DNA of 64,000 nt from Rhizobium sp. LC145 (GTDB lineage: Bacteria; Pseudomonadota; Alphaproteobacteria; Rhizobiales; Rhizobiaceae): the NCBI RefSeq assembly GCF_001005825.1, contig NZ_LBHV01000008.1:188501-252500 (forward strand), given 5' to 3'. The position numbers and the translations under genes were made by a program. Under the pieces are notes generated by a model. The model had not been told where the DNA came from and did not search any database. It saw only the letters and a list, made by a program, of their open reading frames with translations. The first letter of the stretch is position 1, and each line of letters begins with the position of its first letter. Below, piece after piece: positions 44,694 to 54,859 of the stretch.

Positions 44694-46517
44694 ATGGCAC
44701 TTCGCAACATCGCGATCATCGCGCACGTTGACCATGGGAAAACGACCCTCGTCGACGAACTCCTGAAACAGTCTGGCTCCTTCCGCGAGAACCAGCGCGT
44801 GGCCGAGCGCGTGATGGATTCCAACGACCTGGAAAAGGAACGCGGGATCACCATCCTCGCCAAGGCCACCTCGGTCGAGTGGAAGGGCCACCGCATCAAT
44901 ATCGTCGACACCCCCGGTCACGCCGACTTCGGCGGTGAAGTCGAGCGTATCCTGTCGATGGTGGATGGTGCGATCGTTCTCGTCGACTCGTCGGAAGGCC
45001 CGATGCCGCAGACCAAGTTCGTGGTCGGCAAGGCGCTGAAGGTCGGTCTTCGCCCGATCGTCGCGATCAACAAGATCGACCGTCCGGACGGCCGCCACGA
45101 AGAAGTCATCAACGAAGTCTTCGACCTGTTCGCCAATCTCGACGCTACCGACGAGCAGCTCGACTTCCCGATCCTCTACGGTTCCGGTCGCGATGGCTGG
45201 ATGAATGTCAATCCGGAAGGTCCGAAGGACGAAGGTCTGGCGCCGCTTCTCGATCTCGTGCTCAAGCACGTTCCCGAGCCGGTGGTCGAAGAAGGCCCGT
45301 TCCGGATGATCGGCACGCTTCTCGAAGCCAACCCGTTCCTCGGCCGTATCATCACCGGCCGTATCGCTTCGGGTTCGATCAAGCCAAACCAGGCCGTCAA
45401 GGTTTTGAGCCAGGACGGCAAGACGGTCGAAACCGGCCGTATTTCCAAGATTCTCGCTTTCCGCGGCATCGAGCGTCAGCCTATCGAGGAAGCGCAGGCA
45501 GGCGATATCGTAGCGATTGCCGGTCTCTCCAAGGGAACTGTCGCCGATACGTTCTGCGATCCCTCTGTTACGGAAGCGATGACGGCTCAGCCGATCGACC
45601 CGCCGACCGTTACCATGTCCTTCATCGTCAACGATAGCCCGCTTGCCGGCACCGAAGGCGACAAGGTCACGAGCCGTGTTATCCGCGACCGCCTGTTCAA
45701 AGAAGCAGAAGGCAATGTGGCCCTGAAGATCGAAGAAGCCGAAGGCAAGGACTCGTTCTACGTTTCCGGCCGCGGCGAACTTCAGCTCGCCGTCCTGATC
45801 GAGACCATGCGCCGCGAAGGTTTCGAACTGGCCGTTTCGCGTCCGCGTGTCGTCATGCACAAGGACGAGAACGGCACTATGATGGAGCCCATCGAAGAAG
45901 TCGTCATCGACGTCGATGAAGAACATTCCGGTGTCGTTGTTCAGAAGATGTCCGAGCGCAAGGCCGAAATGACCGAGCTGCGTCCGTCGGGCGGCAACCG
46001 CGTTCGTCTGAAGTTCCTTGCGCCGACCCGCGGCCTCATCGGCTACCAGTCGGAACTGCTGACCGACACCCGCGGCACGGCGATCATGAACCGCCTTTTC
46101 CACGACTATCAGCCGTTCAAGGGTGAGATTGCCGGCCGTACCAACGGCGTTCTTCTGGCCAATCAGGCCGGCGAAGCCGTCGCTTATGCGATGTTCAACC
46201 TTGAAGACCGCGGTCCGATGATCATCGAGCCGGGCGAAAAGGTTTACATGGGCATGATCATCGGCATTCACAGCCGTGACAACGACCTCGAAGTCAACGT
46301 CCTCAAGGGCAAGCAGCTCACCAACATCCGTTCAGCCGGTAAGGACGAAGCCGTCAGGCTGACCCCGCCGATCCGCATGACGCTCGATCGCGCGCTCTCC
46401 TGGATCCAGGACGATGAATTGATGGAAGTGACGCCGAAGTCGATCCGTCTGCGCAAGATTTACCTCGATGCCAACGACCGCAAGCGATTCGAAAAATCTC
46501 GCGTCGCGCTAGGCTGA
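44694..46517 (+). CDS. typA: Ribosome-associated GTPase TypA/BipA
   Basis: Translational GTPase of 607 residues that helps large-subunit assembly, mainly at low temperature or stress. The G domain is canonical: [23 protein letters not shown] and NKID, followed by EF-G-like domains and the BipA-specific C-terminal region ([22 protein letters not shown]). Contrast with the degenerate EF-G-like protein at 10321-12270. A two-part hairpin precedes the gene and a strong terminator follows it. Confidence 0.97.
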   Translation: MALRNIAIIAHVDHGKTTLVDELLKQSGSFRENQRVAERVMDSNDLEKERGITILAKATSVEWKGHRINIVDTPGHADFGGEVERILSMVDGAIVLVDSSEGPMPQTKFVVGKALKVGLRPIVAINKIDRPDGRHEEVINEVFDLFANLDATDEQLDFPILYGSGRDGWMNVNPEGPKDEGLAPLLDLVLKHVPEPVVEEGPFRMIGTLLEANPFLGRIITGRIASGSIKPNQAVKVLSQDGKTVETGRISKILAFRGIERQPIEEAQAGDIVAIAGLSKGTVADTFCDPSVTEAMTAQPIDPPTVTMSFIVNDSPLAGTEGDKVTSRVIRDRLFKEAEGNVALKIEEAEGKDSFYVSGRGELQLAVLIETMRREGFELAVSRPRVVMHKDENGTMMEPIEEVVIDVDEEHSGVVVQKMSERKAEMTELRPSGGNRVRLKFLAPTRGLIGYQSELLTDTRGTAIMNRLFHDYQPFKGEIAGRTNGVLLANQAGEAVAYAMFNLEDRGPMIIEPGEKVYMGMIIGIHSRDNDLEVNVLKGKQLTNIRSAGKDEAVRLTPPIRMTLDRALSWIQDDELMEVTPKSIRLRKIYLDANDRKRFEKSRVALG

Positions 46518-46539
46518 AAACGCCCTATGTGCCCTTCGA

Positions 46540-46567
46540 AACCCCGGCTTGAACGCCGGGGTTTTTT
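46540..46567 (+). terminator. Terminator after typA
   Basis: CCCCGGC (46542-46548) pairs with GCCGGGG (46555-46561), extended by AA/TT, followed by TTTTTT. Confidence 0.92.
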
Positions 46568-46715
46568 ATTTGTGCCTTCATTCGGCGCAGACTTGCTGCC
46601 AGGGTTAAAAAGGCGTTAACCTTCCCGCATCGTTCACATGAGAAGTCTGTGGGCAATCCGTCGGCTTCCCCAGGCGGGAATGGCGGATCACCTGCAGCGG
46701 GACCACAATAGCGTT

Positions 46716-47222
46716 ATGAAAACGTTGTCGATCGATGTCCGGCGGGCCGACCCGCAAGATGCCCGAGCCATTTCGGAAGTGCATCGCGCTGCCTGGACGC
46801 AAGCCTATGCCGGCCTCATCCCGCACAAGCCGCTCACCCAGATGCTTGAGCGGCGCGGCGAGAGCTGGTGGCGAAAAGCGACGCGAGGGCCTGCGACCCT
46901 CCTGGTGCTGGACGTCGCCGGCACGGTGGCAGGATATGCGACGATCGGGCTCAACCGGGCTCGCGCCCTTCCGCATGACGGTGAGGTTTACGAGATCTAT
47001 CTTCGGCCCGAATTTCAGGGCGTCGGGCTCGGGCGCCGACTGTTCGGCGAAAGCCGCAGGCTGCTTAAATCGCTCGGCTGCGAAGGGCTCGTCGTCTGGT
47101 GCCTGGAAGACAGCGATCACGCGGCCCGTTTCTTCCGCCGGTATGGCGGGATCGACATCGCCGAAGGCATGGAAGATTTCGGCGGCACACAGCTCAGGAA
47201 GATCGGTTTCGTCTGGCCGTAG
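46716..47222 (+). CDS. GNAT family N-acetyltransferase
   Basis: Acetyl-CoA-dependent acetyltransferase of ~168 residues. The acetyl-CoA pyrophosphate loop [12 protein letters not shown] follows a strand [10 protein letters not shown], and the N-terminal [25 protein letters not shown] is typical of small-molecule GNATs. The start is uncertain: in-frame ATGs lie at 46638, 46680 and 46716; I prefer 46716 because the GNAT fold begins there, though no start has a strong ribosome site. Substrate unknown. Precedes ppa by 128 bp. Confidence 0.82.
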   Translation: MKTLSIDVRRADPQDARAISEVHRAAWTQAYAGLIPHKPLTQMLERRGESWWRKATRGPATLLVLDVAGTVAGYATIGLNRARALPHDGEVYEIYLRPEFQGVGLGRRLFGESRRLLKSLGCEGLVVWCLEDSDHAARFFRRYGGIDIAEGMEDFGGTQLRKIGFVWP

Positions 47223-47350
47223 TGGTTCCGGGGGCTTCGTTCCGGAAGGCGGATGACTTGCCGGACCATTCTTTGGCGAAAGCCTTGTTGCCTTGCAGCA
47301 TGATTCCCAGTATCGAAGCCCCCGGACAGTTAACCTCATCGGGGAAAAGA

Positions 47351-47887
47351 ATGCGTATTGATGCGATTTCTGTTGGCAAGAACCCGCCGGAAGATGTCAA
47401 CGTCATTGTCGAGGTGCCGGTAGGCGGCCATCCGATCAAGTACGAGATGGACAAGGAAGCCGGAGCGCTGGTCGTCGACCGCTTCCTCTACACGCCGATG
47501 ACCTATCCGGGCAATTACGGTTTCGTGCCCCATACGCTCTCCGAGGATGGCGATCCGATCGACGTTCTGATCTGCAATACGCGTCCGCTGGTGCCCGGCT
47601 GCGTCATCAACGTCCGCCCGATCGGCGTCATGGTCATGGAAGACGATGGCGGCAAGGACGAGAAGATCATCGCCGTGCCGGTTCCGAAGCTCACCCAGCG
47701 CTACGACAAGGTCAAGAACTACACCGACCTGCCGGAAATCACGCTGAAGCAGATCGAGCACTTCTTCGAGCACTACAAGGATCTGGAGCCCGGCAAATGG
47801 GTGAAGATCGGTGGCTGGCAAGGTGTCGATGTCGCCAAGAAGCTGATCGTCGAGGCGATCGAGCGCTATCAAGCCGACAAGAAGTAA
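47351..47887 (+). CDS. ppa: Inorganic pyrophosphatase (family I)
   Basis: Hydrolyses pyrophosphate to drive biosynthetic reactions; cytoplasmic hexamer. The 178-residue protein has the family I active-site segments [24 protein letters not shown] and the metal-binding DGDPIDVLI, plus YDKVKNYTD. The start at 47351 has GGGGAAAAG upstream; an open frame continues upstream without homology. It ends 1 bp from the convergent DUF167 gene. Confidence 0.97.
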   Translation: MRIDAISVGKNPPEDVNVIVEVPVGGHPIKYEMDKEAGALVVDRFLYTPMTYPGNYGFVPHTLSEDGDPIDVLICNTRPLVPGCVINVRPIGVMVMEDDGGKDEKIIAVPVPKLTQRYDKVKNYTDLPEITLKQIEHFFEHYKDLEPGKWVKIGGWQGVDVAKKLIVEAIERYQADKK

Positions 47888-47888
47888 T

Positions 47889-48203
47889 TCAGCCCCGCAA
47901 GACGGCTTCGAGCTTTTCTGCAATCTCCTCCGGGTCGCCATCGATCCGGAGGATTTTTTTGCGCGCCGTTTCTCCGGAGAGAATGGAAATCGAGGATTTC
48001 GGCCGCTTCAGTGTGCTCGCAAGCAAGGCGATGAGGGCCTTGTTGGCCTTGCCGCTCTCGGGGATCTCGGTGACGCGGGCTTTTAGGTAAGCCTCGCCGT
48101 CGGTTCCGATTTCGATCCCGTCGAAACCGTCATGCCGGGCATTCGGCGTCAGGCGAATTGAGAGGCGAAGGTGATCCGATTGCCTGCTGTAGGGCCGGCT
48201 CAC
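47889..48203 (-). CDS. DUF167 (YggU) family protein
   Basis: Small cytoplasmic protein of 104 residues, YggU/DUF167 family, function unknown. Conserved core: [40 protein letters not shown] and [16 protein letters not shown]. The GTG start at 48203 overlaps the yggT stop as GTGA, so the two are translationally coupled, the usual yggT–yggU pairing. Confidence 0.88.
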   Translation of the reverse strand: MSRPYSRQSDHLRLSIRLTPNARHDGFDGIEIGTDGEAYLKARVTEIPESGKANKALIALLASTLKRPKSSISILSGETARKKILRIDGDPEEIAEKLEAVLRG

Positions 48204-48490
48204 GCGACCATCGGATAGACGGTCGTCCACATCAGCGAGCGCAGGAAGAAGATAATCAGCAGGACGATGATGGGCGAGATGTCGATGCCGCCGAGATCGG
48301 GCATGATGCGGCGGATCGGCCGCAGGACCGGTTCGGTGATGTTGTAGAGGAAACGGCCGATCGCATCGACGAACTGGTTTCGCGAGTTGATGACGTTGAA
48401 GGCATAGAGCCAGGAGAAAATGGCGCTGGCGATCAGCACCCACGTGTAGAGGTTCAAGGCCAAATCTATGGTCTGAAACAGCGCGTACAT
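48200..48490 (-). CDS. YggT family membrane protein
   Basis: Inner-membrane protein of 96 residues with two hydrophobic segments ([40 protein letters not shown]) and the conserved linker [17 protein letters not shown]. Relatives are linked to osmotic tolerance or to division-site proteins, but the role is unclear. An ATG at 48520 is in frame, but GGAG 7 bp before 48490 and the usual [16 protein letters not shown]-terminus favour the shorter form. Confidence 0.9.
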   Translation of the reverse strand: MYALFQTIDLALNLYTWVLIASAIFSWLYAFNVINSRNQFVDAIGRFLYNITEPVLRPIRRIMPDLGGIDISPIIVLLIIFFLRSLMWTTVYPMVA

Positions 48491-48628
48491 CCAAGTCTCC
48501 AATTCGTTGTTGACAGACATGTAGACATTGGCGAACTAACGGGCAAGTGCCGCATATGCACAGCAGGCGAATCAAGTTCCACGGGCATTTCCGGGATTTG
48601 CCGCTCCTGCCCTTCCTGGAAGCCGCTC

Positions 48629-49888
48629 ATGTCCATTCCCAGTACCGGTGATCGCTTTGCTGCCTTTCGGCATGCATCCTACGCGCGTTTCTTCGCATCC
48701 CGGTTTCTCGCCGCCTTCGCGATCCAGATTGTGAGCGTCGCTGTCGGCTGGCAAATGTATGATGTTACCGGCAGCGCGCTCTATCTCGGACTGATCGGCC
48801 TTTTCCAGTTTCTGCCCTCCCTTCTCCTGATCCTTGTTACCGGCTCGGTCGCCGACCGGTACAATCGCAGGGCCATCGTGGCCATCTGCCTCGTCATCGG
48901 TGCCGGTTGTTCGGCGGCGCTTCTGGGGCTGACGCTCGCCGGCGCCTTTGCTCCCTTGCCGGTCTTCGGTATCCTGCTCGTCTTCGGTGTCGAGCGTGCT
49001 TTCATGGGGCCGGCGGTGCAGTCGCTTGCGCCGAATCTGGTCCCTGAGAAAGATCTCGCGAATGCGATCGCCTGGAATTCCTCTTCCTGGCAAATGGCGG
49101 CAATCCTGGGGCCGGTCATGGGCGGCTTGCTTTATGGCGCAAGCGCGGTCGTGGCCTATTCCGTCGCGCTTGCGCTGCTGATCCTGGCGGCGGTTCTGGT
49201 GTTGATGATTCCCAAGCCCGCGCAGCGGAGCCCCTCGAAGGCCGTGAACTGGGAAGAGATTCTCGCCGGCTTCCGGTTCATTTCGAAAGAGAAAGTGGTG
49301 CTAGGCGCCATTTCGCTCGATCTTTTCGCCGTGCTGCTCGGCGGCGCGGTAGCGCTGATGCCGATCTTTGCGCGCGATGTGCTGGCGCTCGGGCCCTGGG
49401 GCCTTGGCCTATTGCGGGCCGCGCCCGGCATCGGCGCAGTCGTCGTTGCGGTCTGGCTCGCCTTTCATCCGGTTCGCCATCATGCCGGTATAGCGATGTT
49501 CATCGGCGTCGCCCTGTTCGGCGTGGGTACTGTGATCTTCGGCCTCTCGGAAACGGCATGGGTATCCATCGCCGCGCTGATGCTGATGGGCGCCTCCGAC
49601 ATGATTTCCGTCTATGTGCGCGAGACGCTGATCGTACTCTGGACGCCGGACGAGGTTCGCGGCCGCGTCAATGCGGTGAACATGGTGTTCGTCGGCGCTT
49701 CGAACGAGCTTGGGGAGTTCCGGGCGGGCACGATGGCGTCCATCTTCGGCGCGGTGCCGGCGGTGGTGGTCGGCGGCATCGGCACGCTCGCGGTCGCCAT
49801 TGCCTGGGCGCTTGCCTTTCCGAAGCTCCGGAACATCGATAGCCTGGAAGCTCCGGATCGCGAAAATACCGCCGCTCAGCCCGCCTGA
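48629..49888 (+). CDS. MFS transporter (Enterobactin-exporter/MFS_3 type)
   Basis: Inner-membrane transporter of 419 residues with about twelve helices. Features include FAAFRHASYARFFASRF at the N-terminus, motif A-like TGSVADRYNRR and PDEVRGRVNAVNMVFVGASNELGEFRAG in the second half, the pattern of the MFS_3 group that includes siderophore exporters. Substrate not assignable. The start at 48629 has TGGAAG upstream; an open frame extends well upstream on non-coding sequence. The 3' end overlaps the convergent amidotransferase gene by 13 bp. Confidence 0.88.
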   Translation: MSIPSTGDRFAAFRHASYARFFASRFLAAFAIQIVSVAVGWQMYDVTGSALYLGLIGLFQFLPSLLLILVTGSVADRYNRRAIVAICLVIGAGCSAALLGLTLAGAFAPLPVFGILLVFGVERAFMGPAVQSLAPNLVPEKDLANAIAWNSSSWQMAAILGPVMGGLLYGASAVVAYSVALALLILAAVLVLMIPKPAQRSPSKAVNWEEILAGFRFISKEKVVLGAISLDLFAVLLGGAVALMPIFARDVLALGPWGLGLLRAAPGIGAVVVAVWLAFHPVRHHAGIAMFIGVALFGVGTVIFGLSETAWVSIAALMLMGASDMISVYVRETLIVLWTPDEVRGRVNAVNMVFVGASNELGEFRAGTMASIFGAVPAVVVGGIGTLAVAIAWALAFPKLRNIDSLEAPDRENTAAQPA

Positions 49889-50649
49889 AGGCTCCGCTTG
49901 GGTTCGGCCTCGGCTGGTGCTTTTTCCGTTGCGAACTGCCGTTCGAAAACCAGGTCCAGGAACTGCCATAGCCACTCACGCAGAGGCTGGTCGAAGATCA
50001 TGCGTCCTTCCAGGTGCTCCCGGCCTTGTTGGGCATTCGGCATGACGAAGCGATGCTCGCCACGGACCACCCATCGCTGCATCATCGCCCGGGTAAGTTC
50101 CGCATGGAACTGCAGGCCCCAGGCATTGTCGCCGTAGCGGATTGCCTGGTTCGGATAGGCATCGCCTTCCGCGAGCAGATGAGCGCCGGTCGGCAGGCTG
50201 AAACCTTCGCGGTGGAAGTGATAGACCATCTTCGGCCAGTGCATCAGAAGCCGGCCATGTTCGGTGGCGTGCAACGGATACCAGCCGATTTCGGTGAGCC
50301 CTTCCTTGTCGGCAGCGACCTTGCCGCCCAGGTGCCGCACCATCATCTGCGCGCCCAGGCAAATCCCGAGAAAGGGCCGGTTTTCCTTGAGCGGCACTCC
50401 GATCCAATCGATTTCCGTCTTGACGAAGGGATCGGGGTCGTTGGCGCTCATGGGGCCGCCGAAGATCACGGCGCCGGAATGTTCCGCCAGGGTATCCGGC
50501 AACGGATCGCCAAGAACGGGACGGCGGATATCGAGAGGATAGCTCTTTTCGACGAGCATCTGGCCGACGCGGCCAGGAGAGGAGCGCTCCTGATGGAGCA
50601 CGATCAATATCGGCTGCTTCCTAGTACGGCGGGAGGGAAGAATCAGCAT
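49876..50649 (-). CDS. Class I glutamine amidotransferase-like protein
   Basis: A 257-residue protein with a GMP-synthase-type class I glutaminase domain. The nucleophile elbow is GICLGAQMM and the His-Glu pair is in LQFHAELT, so the catalytic triad appears intact. There is no synthase domain, so the acceptor of ammonia is unknown; such stand-alone proteins may hydrolyse gamma-glutamyl compounds. GAGG precedes the start at 50649, only 10 bp after the TerB-like gene, at the end of the hem operon. Confidence 0.88.
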   Translation of the reverse strand: MLILPSRRTRKQPILIVLHQERSSPGRVGQMLVEKSYPLDIRRPVLGDPLPDTLAEHSGAVIFGGPMSANDPDPFVKTEIDWIGVPLKENRPFLGICLGAQMMVRHLGGKVAADKEGLTEIGWYPLHATEHGRLLMHWPKMVYHFHREGFSLPTGAHLLAEGDAYPNQAIRYGDNAWGLQFHAELTRAMMQRWVVRGEHRFVMPNAQQGREHLEGRMIFDQPLREWLWQFLDLVFERQFATEKAPAEAEPKRSLQAG

Positions 50650-50659
50650 ATTACGGTCC

Positions 50660-51139
50660 TCAATTTCCTCCCTGGTCTCCTCCCGAAACACGCGCCGCTG
50701 CCTCTTGGCGCTGCAAGACCCGATCGCGTGCCGAGACACCGAGAAGATCGGCTATCCGCCAGATCACGTGATCTTCGATCTCGTTCCTATCTCCATCGGC
50801 ATAGACGATATCCCAGAGAATGCCGAGCAGCTCGATACGATCTTCTTCGTTGGCGAGATGCCGCTTAAGATCGGAGGTGAAACGATAATAGTCAACTGCT
50901 TCACGGCTTTCGTCGCGGCCGATCTCGATCAGAGCCTTCAGCCGCTCCTCGCTCAGATTGTAGCGTTGGCGAATGAGGTCGCGGAATTTCTTCTGCTCCT
51001 GCTTCGACACATTGCCGTCCGCCTCCATCACCTGAAAGCAGAGTGCTACGAAAGCCACGCGCGGATCATCGGGCGCGAATTCGTCGGTATGATGCGATGC
51101 GGTGAGCGTATGGAGGAAGGCCTGGATGCGATCCAACAT
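50660..51139 (-). CDS. TerB-family (TerB-like) protein
   Basis: A 159-residue all-helical protein of the TerB-like fold, with acidic metal-type motifs MEADGNVSKQEQKKF and YADGDRNEIEDHVIWRIADLLG, repeated in the two halves. TerB-like domains bind metals and often sit near membranes; resistance to tellurite is only the family name. It follows hemY by 19 bp and precedes the amidotransferase by 10 bp. Confidence 0.85.
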   Translation of the reverse strand: MLDRIQAFLHTLTASHHTDEFAPDDPRVAFVALCFQVMEADGNVSKQEQKKFRDLIRQRYNLSEERLKALIEIGRDESREAVDYYRFTSDLKRHLANEEDRIELLGILWDIVYADGDRNEIEDHVIWRIADLLGVSARDRVLQRQEAAARVSGGDQGGN

Positions 51140-51158
51140 CTATGCTTGGCCCTCTCCT

Positions 51159-52772
51159 TTAGAAAAGCCGGAGCCTCGTCGCAGGTTGGGCGGCGTCGGG
51201 ATCCTTGACGCCGGGATCATCTGGTGGTCGTCCGAAAAATGGAACCACCTCTTCGTCGATTTCCGGTGTTTTTTCCTCTTGAGGCTTCACATTGCTGCGC
51301 GCTGGTGACCTTGCTGCAACAGGTGCCGCTTCCTTTTCGGCCTTCGGGACGGAAAGCTCTATGGTCGCGGGCGCCTTCCGCGGCTCTTCCCGCCGCGGTG
51401 CCGGGGCGATTTCCGAGGCCGGCGGCAGAGGGGCGATCGCATCGTCCGCCGCAAGCGTGCCTTCCTCCACTGGGCTTTCGAGCTGACCGAAGGGGACCTT
51501 CCATTCGAAGGCATCGAGCCTGCCGCTCACGGGCGAGATCGGCAGCCACTTCTCCGAAACCATGCCGTCAGCCACCCAGGCGGGGTCACGCGCAGCCCGG
51601 AGCGCTTGAGCCATCCAGTGCCGCACGCGGCCCTGATCGCCGGATTCGGCTTCCTCGACATCGGCAAGCAGCAGATAGGCGGATTCGCGCGGGTCCATGC
51701 GGATGGCGGCTTCGGCCTTGGCGCGTGCCTTCCTGAACTGTTGTGCGTCGAGTGCGGCCTGAGCGACCGCGAGAAGCGATTCCACATTGTTCGGTCGCAT
51801 CGCCTCGAGCTTTTCGGCCCGTTTCAATCGATCCACGGCACTGTCGCCGCTCCGTGCGCGGACATAGGTGCTGGCGATCTCCGGATGAGGCGTGAGTTTC
51901 CACACGCTCTCCAGAAGGGAGGCGGCGCGCCGGACATTGTCTTCGCGTAAACAAGCCTTGGCCGCAATCACCGCCGCAGGCACCAGATCCTTGACCAGTT
52001 TCAGGGCGGCGAGCGCATCGTCGCGGGCTCCCTTCGGGTCGCCTTCCAGCCGGTCGCCGGCCTTGGCCGTCAGGAGAACCGCCTTCCATCGATCGGCCTG
52101 GCCCTTGTCGACCACGTTGGCGACGCGCTGCTGGTCGAGAAGGCGAATGGCATCATCCCAGTGGCCGGACTGACAGCGGTATTCGAGCGTAGCCTGGGCT
52201 GCCCAGGGGAGATAGGGAGCGTTCTCCACCGCTTTTTCAGCATATTGGCGGGCTGCGTCGTTGGCGCCCAGCCGGCGGGCCTCCATGTAGAGGCCCCGCA
52301 ATCCCAGTTCCCGGGTTTCCGGGTCTTCGACCATCTGTTCGAATTTTTGCCTTGCCTCATCGTGCTTGCCCTCGATGAGGGCTGCCTGGGCTTCCAGAAG
52401 GTGGATCAGCGGCTCCTGATCGGCGCTCAGCAGCCCTTTGGTGCGGGCGCTCATCTTGCGGGCGAGGAGGGAATTGCCGGCCCCGGCGGCAATGAGGCCG
52501 GTGGAGAGCGCCTGATAGCCGCGATCGCGCTTGCGGGCACGGAAATAGCGGCGAACCGAATGCGGCGAGTTCCAGACACCCTGGAGGAGCCACCAGACGA
52601 TCATCGCGGCGGCGACGAGCGCGACCACGAAGGTGGCGGCGACCATCACGCTCGTTTCGATCAGATGATCCTGCCAGGTGATGGAGATCAGGCCCGGCCG
52701 GTCGGCGAGCCATGAAAAACCCCAGCCGAGTGCGAGGACGAGAAGGAGGAAGGCGATTAGTCTGACCATCAT
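51159..52772 (-). CDS. hemY: HemY-like tetratricopeptide membrane protein
   Basis: Inner-membrane protein of 537 residues of the HemY_N family, linked to the hem operon in many proteobacteria but not the protoporphyrinogen oxidase of the same name. Two N-terminal helices (LIAFLLLVLALGWGFSWLADR; VMVAATFVVALVAAAMIVWWLL), then TPR-like repeats and a Pro/Glu-rich tail. Start MMVRL at 52772 has GAGG 7 bp upstream. It follows the mic60 gene by 9 bp. Exact role in heme synthesis is unsettled. Confidence 0.9.
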   Translation of the reverse strand: MMVRLIAFLLLVLALGWGFSWLADRPGLISITWQDHLIETSVMVAATFVVALVAAAMIVWWLLQGVWNSPHSVRRYFRARKRDRGYQALSTGLIAAGAGNSLLARKMSARTKGLLSADQEPLIHLLEAQAALIEGKHDEARQKFEQMVEDPETRELGLRGLYMEARRLGANDAARQYAEKAVENAPYLPWAAQATLEYRCQSGHWDDAIRLLDQQRVANVVDKGQADRWKAVLLTAKAGDRLEGDPKGARDDALAALKLVKDLVPAAVIAAKACLREDNVRRAASLLESVWKLTPHPEIASTYVRARSGDSAVDRLKRAEKLEAMRPNNVESLLAVAQAALDAQQFRKARAKAEAAIRMDPRESAYLLLADVEEAESGDQGRVRHWMAQALRAARDPAWVADGMVSEKWLPISPVSGRLDAFEWKVPFGQLESPVEEGTLAADDAIAPLPPASEIAPAPRREEPRKAPATIELSVPKAEKEAAPVAARSPARSNVKPQEEKTPEIDEEVVPFFGRPPDDPGVKDPDAAQPATRLRLF

Positions 52773-52781
52773 AATACGTCC

Positions 52782-54053
52782 TCAGCCTTGTCGACCCGTG
52801 CCGCTCATGACGCGCGCGAGGCTATCGCCGACCAGCTTTTCCACCTGGATGCGCCCATCCAGTCCCTGCTTGAATTGCTTGGACGCGGCTTTTGCGGGCT
52901 CCGGCAGCTTTTCCCATTCCGCCGCCGCTCCCTGCAGGTCGTTCTCGCGCAGCCTGTTCTCCATGCGGGCCACGATCGCTTCCGGCGTATCGCCCTCGGC
53001 ATCACCCACGCGGCGGACCTTCACGACGGAAAACGCGCTTCCCATCAGGCGGCTCGCTATGCCCTGGTTGGGATCGGGCTGGCTCACGGAATCGAGGATT
53101 GCATTGGCTGCCGCCGGGAAGTCCTGCAGCAACCCGGCGCGGGAGGGAGCGCCGGTGGCGCTGAATTTCCGCAGCTCGGCGACCGCGGGATCATCGGCGA
53201 CGAGGCCGGCGAAGGTTTCCAGCTCAGTGGTGAATGGCCCGCCGCGATCGACGGCGGCCTTCAACGCAGACGCGGCCACGGCTCGCGCCACCTGCTCTTC
53301 CGCTCCGGGCCGATTCAGCTTGGCCTCGGCCTCGATCAGCCGGCGTTCGAGCTCCGCATCATTTCCGGCGGTGGTTTCCACGGCGGAGCGCAGGAGGTCG
53401 ACGTCGCTCTTCAGCGCAGCAAGCGCTTCGGTGTCGGCCGGGGCGGGAGTGGTGCTGGAAGTGGTTTCCAGCGCTTCGACACGGGCCTGAAGCCCGGCGG
53501 TATCGGCAGTCGGCCTTTCCCTCAGTGTCGCGATTTCCTGCTGCAGGCTCGCAATCTGCGAGGAGAGGGCGCTGGTATCGGCGACCGGTGCTGGGGGAGG
53601 TGCGGGCGTTGCGGCAGGGAGATACCCCGCATATTGCATGCTGCCTGCAAGGGCGAGCGCCACGATGCCGCCGAATATGCCGGAGGCGATCAGGGTGGAG
53701 GTCGCGGGGCTCTGACGTAGCCGCGTCTGTGAGGCGGGTGCCGGTTGGGGTGGAGTAGTGAAACCGGCCTTGGTGTCCGCCTCCTCCGGCACATCTTCCC
53801 TGATGGCTTCTTCGGCGGAGGACGGTTCGGACGAGGCTTCCGCGCCGCCTTCCTTCTCATCCTCGCTCTTACCGGCGTCGGGGCTCGCGGCCTCGGTATC
53901 CCGAAGGCTTTCCTCTTCCGTTGGCGTGACCGGTTCGTCGGTGTCGTTGCTGCGTATCGGTTCCGCAACCGCGCTCGTTTCCTCGGCCGAAAGGTCTATC
54001 GTGACCGGCTCGTTGGCCTTTCTGGAACGGCGGGGCGGCTTTTCCGAAACCAT
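52782..54053 (-). CDS. Mitofilin/Mic60 homologue (COG4223)
   Basis: Membrane-anchored protein of 423 residues that matches the alphaproteobacterial Mic60 pattern: an acidic N-terminus (~150 residues), one transmembrane helix (LIASGIFGGIVALALAGSMQYAG), a coiled coil (SLQQEIATLRER; DLLRSAVETTAGNDAELERR) and a C-terminal mitofilin-type helical domain (RDNDLQGAAAEWEKL-like, LDGRIQVEKLVGDSLARV). In other alphaproteobacteria this protein shapes the inner membrane and its gene lies in the hem operon, as here. GAGG precedes the ATG at 54053; an upstream ATG at 54071 is less likely. Confidence 0.85.
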   Translation of the reverse strand: MVSEKPPRRSRKANEPVTIDLSAEETSAVAEPIRSNDTDEPVTPTEEESLRDTEAASPDAGKSEDEKEGGAEASSEPSSAEEAIREDVPEEADTKAGFTTPPQPAPASQTRLRQSPATSTLIASGIFGGIVALALAGSMQYAGYLPAATPAPPPAPVADTSALSSQIASLQQEIATLRERPTADTAGLQARVEALETTSSTTPAPADTEALAALKSDVDLLRSAVETTAGNDAELERRLIEAEAKLNRPGAEEQVARAVAASALKAAVDRGGPFTTELETFAGLVADDPAVAELRKFSATGAPSRAGLLQDFPAAANAILDSVSQPDPNQGIASRLMGSAFSVVKVRRVGDAEGDTPEAIVARMENRLRENDLQGAAAEWEKLPEPAKAASKQFKQGLDGRIQVEKLVGDSLARVMSGTGRQG

Positions 54054-54142
54054 GGGGACCTCATTCTGCATTTGCTTCTTGCAAACTAGTCGGCGGGCCC
54101 GGCGAAGGGAAGGGCCGCACGGGATTTTGCTCCTCACCTCGA

Positions 54143-54856
54143 CTAAAGAAGGGCGAGAAGGCTCGGCTCCTCTGGTCTTTTCGCAATACGAAGGTCGTTG
54201 CGGAAACCCTGTGGAACGGCTTCGGCGACATTCTCGCTCATGCAGCAGAAGACCATGCCTGCAAATGCACGGGCATTTTGCCGCACGATATCCAGGCCGA
54301 AGAAGAGGTTTGCATTCTCCCTGGAGTAGAGAAGCACGGCATCGGCGGGCGGGTCGATAAGCAGGCGGCCATCCCCCGGCATCACCGGGATCATTTCATA
54401 ACATTCCGCCGTCACGAACGGGATACCGCGATGGCGAAGCCCTTCCTCGAAGGCGGGCGAGCGAGGTTTGCCGGCGAGGTAAAGCAGCGGCGATGTCGCC
54501 TGGCGCGCGCTATCGGTGCCCGCTATATGCGCCGCCAGCTCCGCGCCGGTGCCCGGCCCGAGATGGATGAAGCGGAAACCCGCCTCCCGGGCCGCATCGG
54601 CAGTGGCTTCTCCGACGGCGAAGAGAGCTTCGCCGCGATAGGGAGCCAGTTTTGGACCGAGTTCCCGCATGCAGCGAACAGCCTCGGCACTGGTGACGGC
54701 GATGGCGAAATGCGGCTCCTCCAGCGCTTCCGCCACTGCCGTGGGATAGTGTCGGGCCTCGGTCAGCGGAAAAAGCACCGGCTCGTGGCCCATCGAGGCA
54801 AGCCGTTCGGCCGTGCGTCCGGCCGAGGCAAGGGGGCGGGTGACGACGACCCGCAT
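54143..54856 (-). CDS. hemD: Uroporphyrinogen-III synthase
   Basis: Cyclises hydroxymethylbilane with inversion of ring D to give uroporphyrinogen III. The 237-residue protein shows the two-lobed HemD pattern of low conservation: VVVTRPLASAGRTAERLASMGHEP at the N-terminus, IAVTSAEAVRCM, LFAVGEATADAAREAGF and YLAGKPRSPAFEEGL. It starts 3 bp after hemC, confirming the identity by context. Confidence 0.9.
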   Translation of the reverse strand: MRVVVTRPLASAGRTAERLASMGHEPVLFPLTEARHYPTAVAEALEEPHFAIAVTSAEAVRCMRELGPKLAPYRGEALFAVGEATADAAREAGFRFIHLGPGTGAELAAHIAGTDSARQATSPLLYLAGKPRSPAFEEGLRHRGIPFVTAECYEMIPVMPGDGRLLIDPPADAVLLYSRENANLFFGLDIVRQNARAFAGMVFCCMSENVAEAVPQGFRNDLRIAKRPEEPSLLALL

Positions 54857-54859
54857 GTC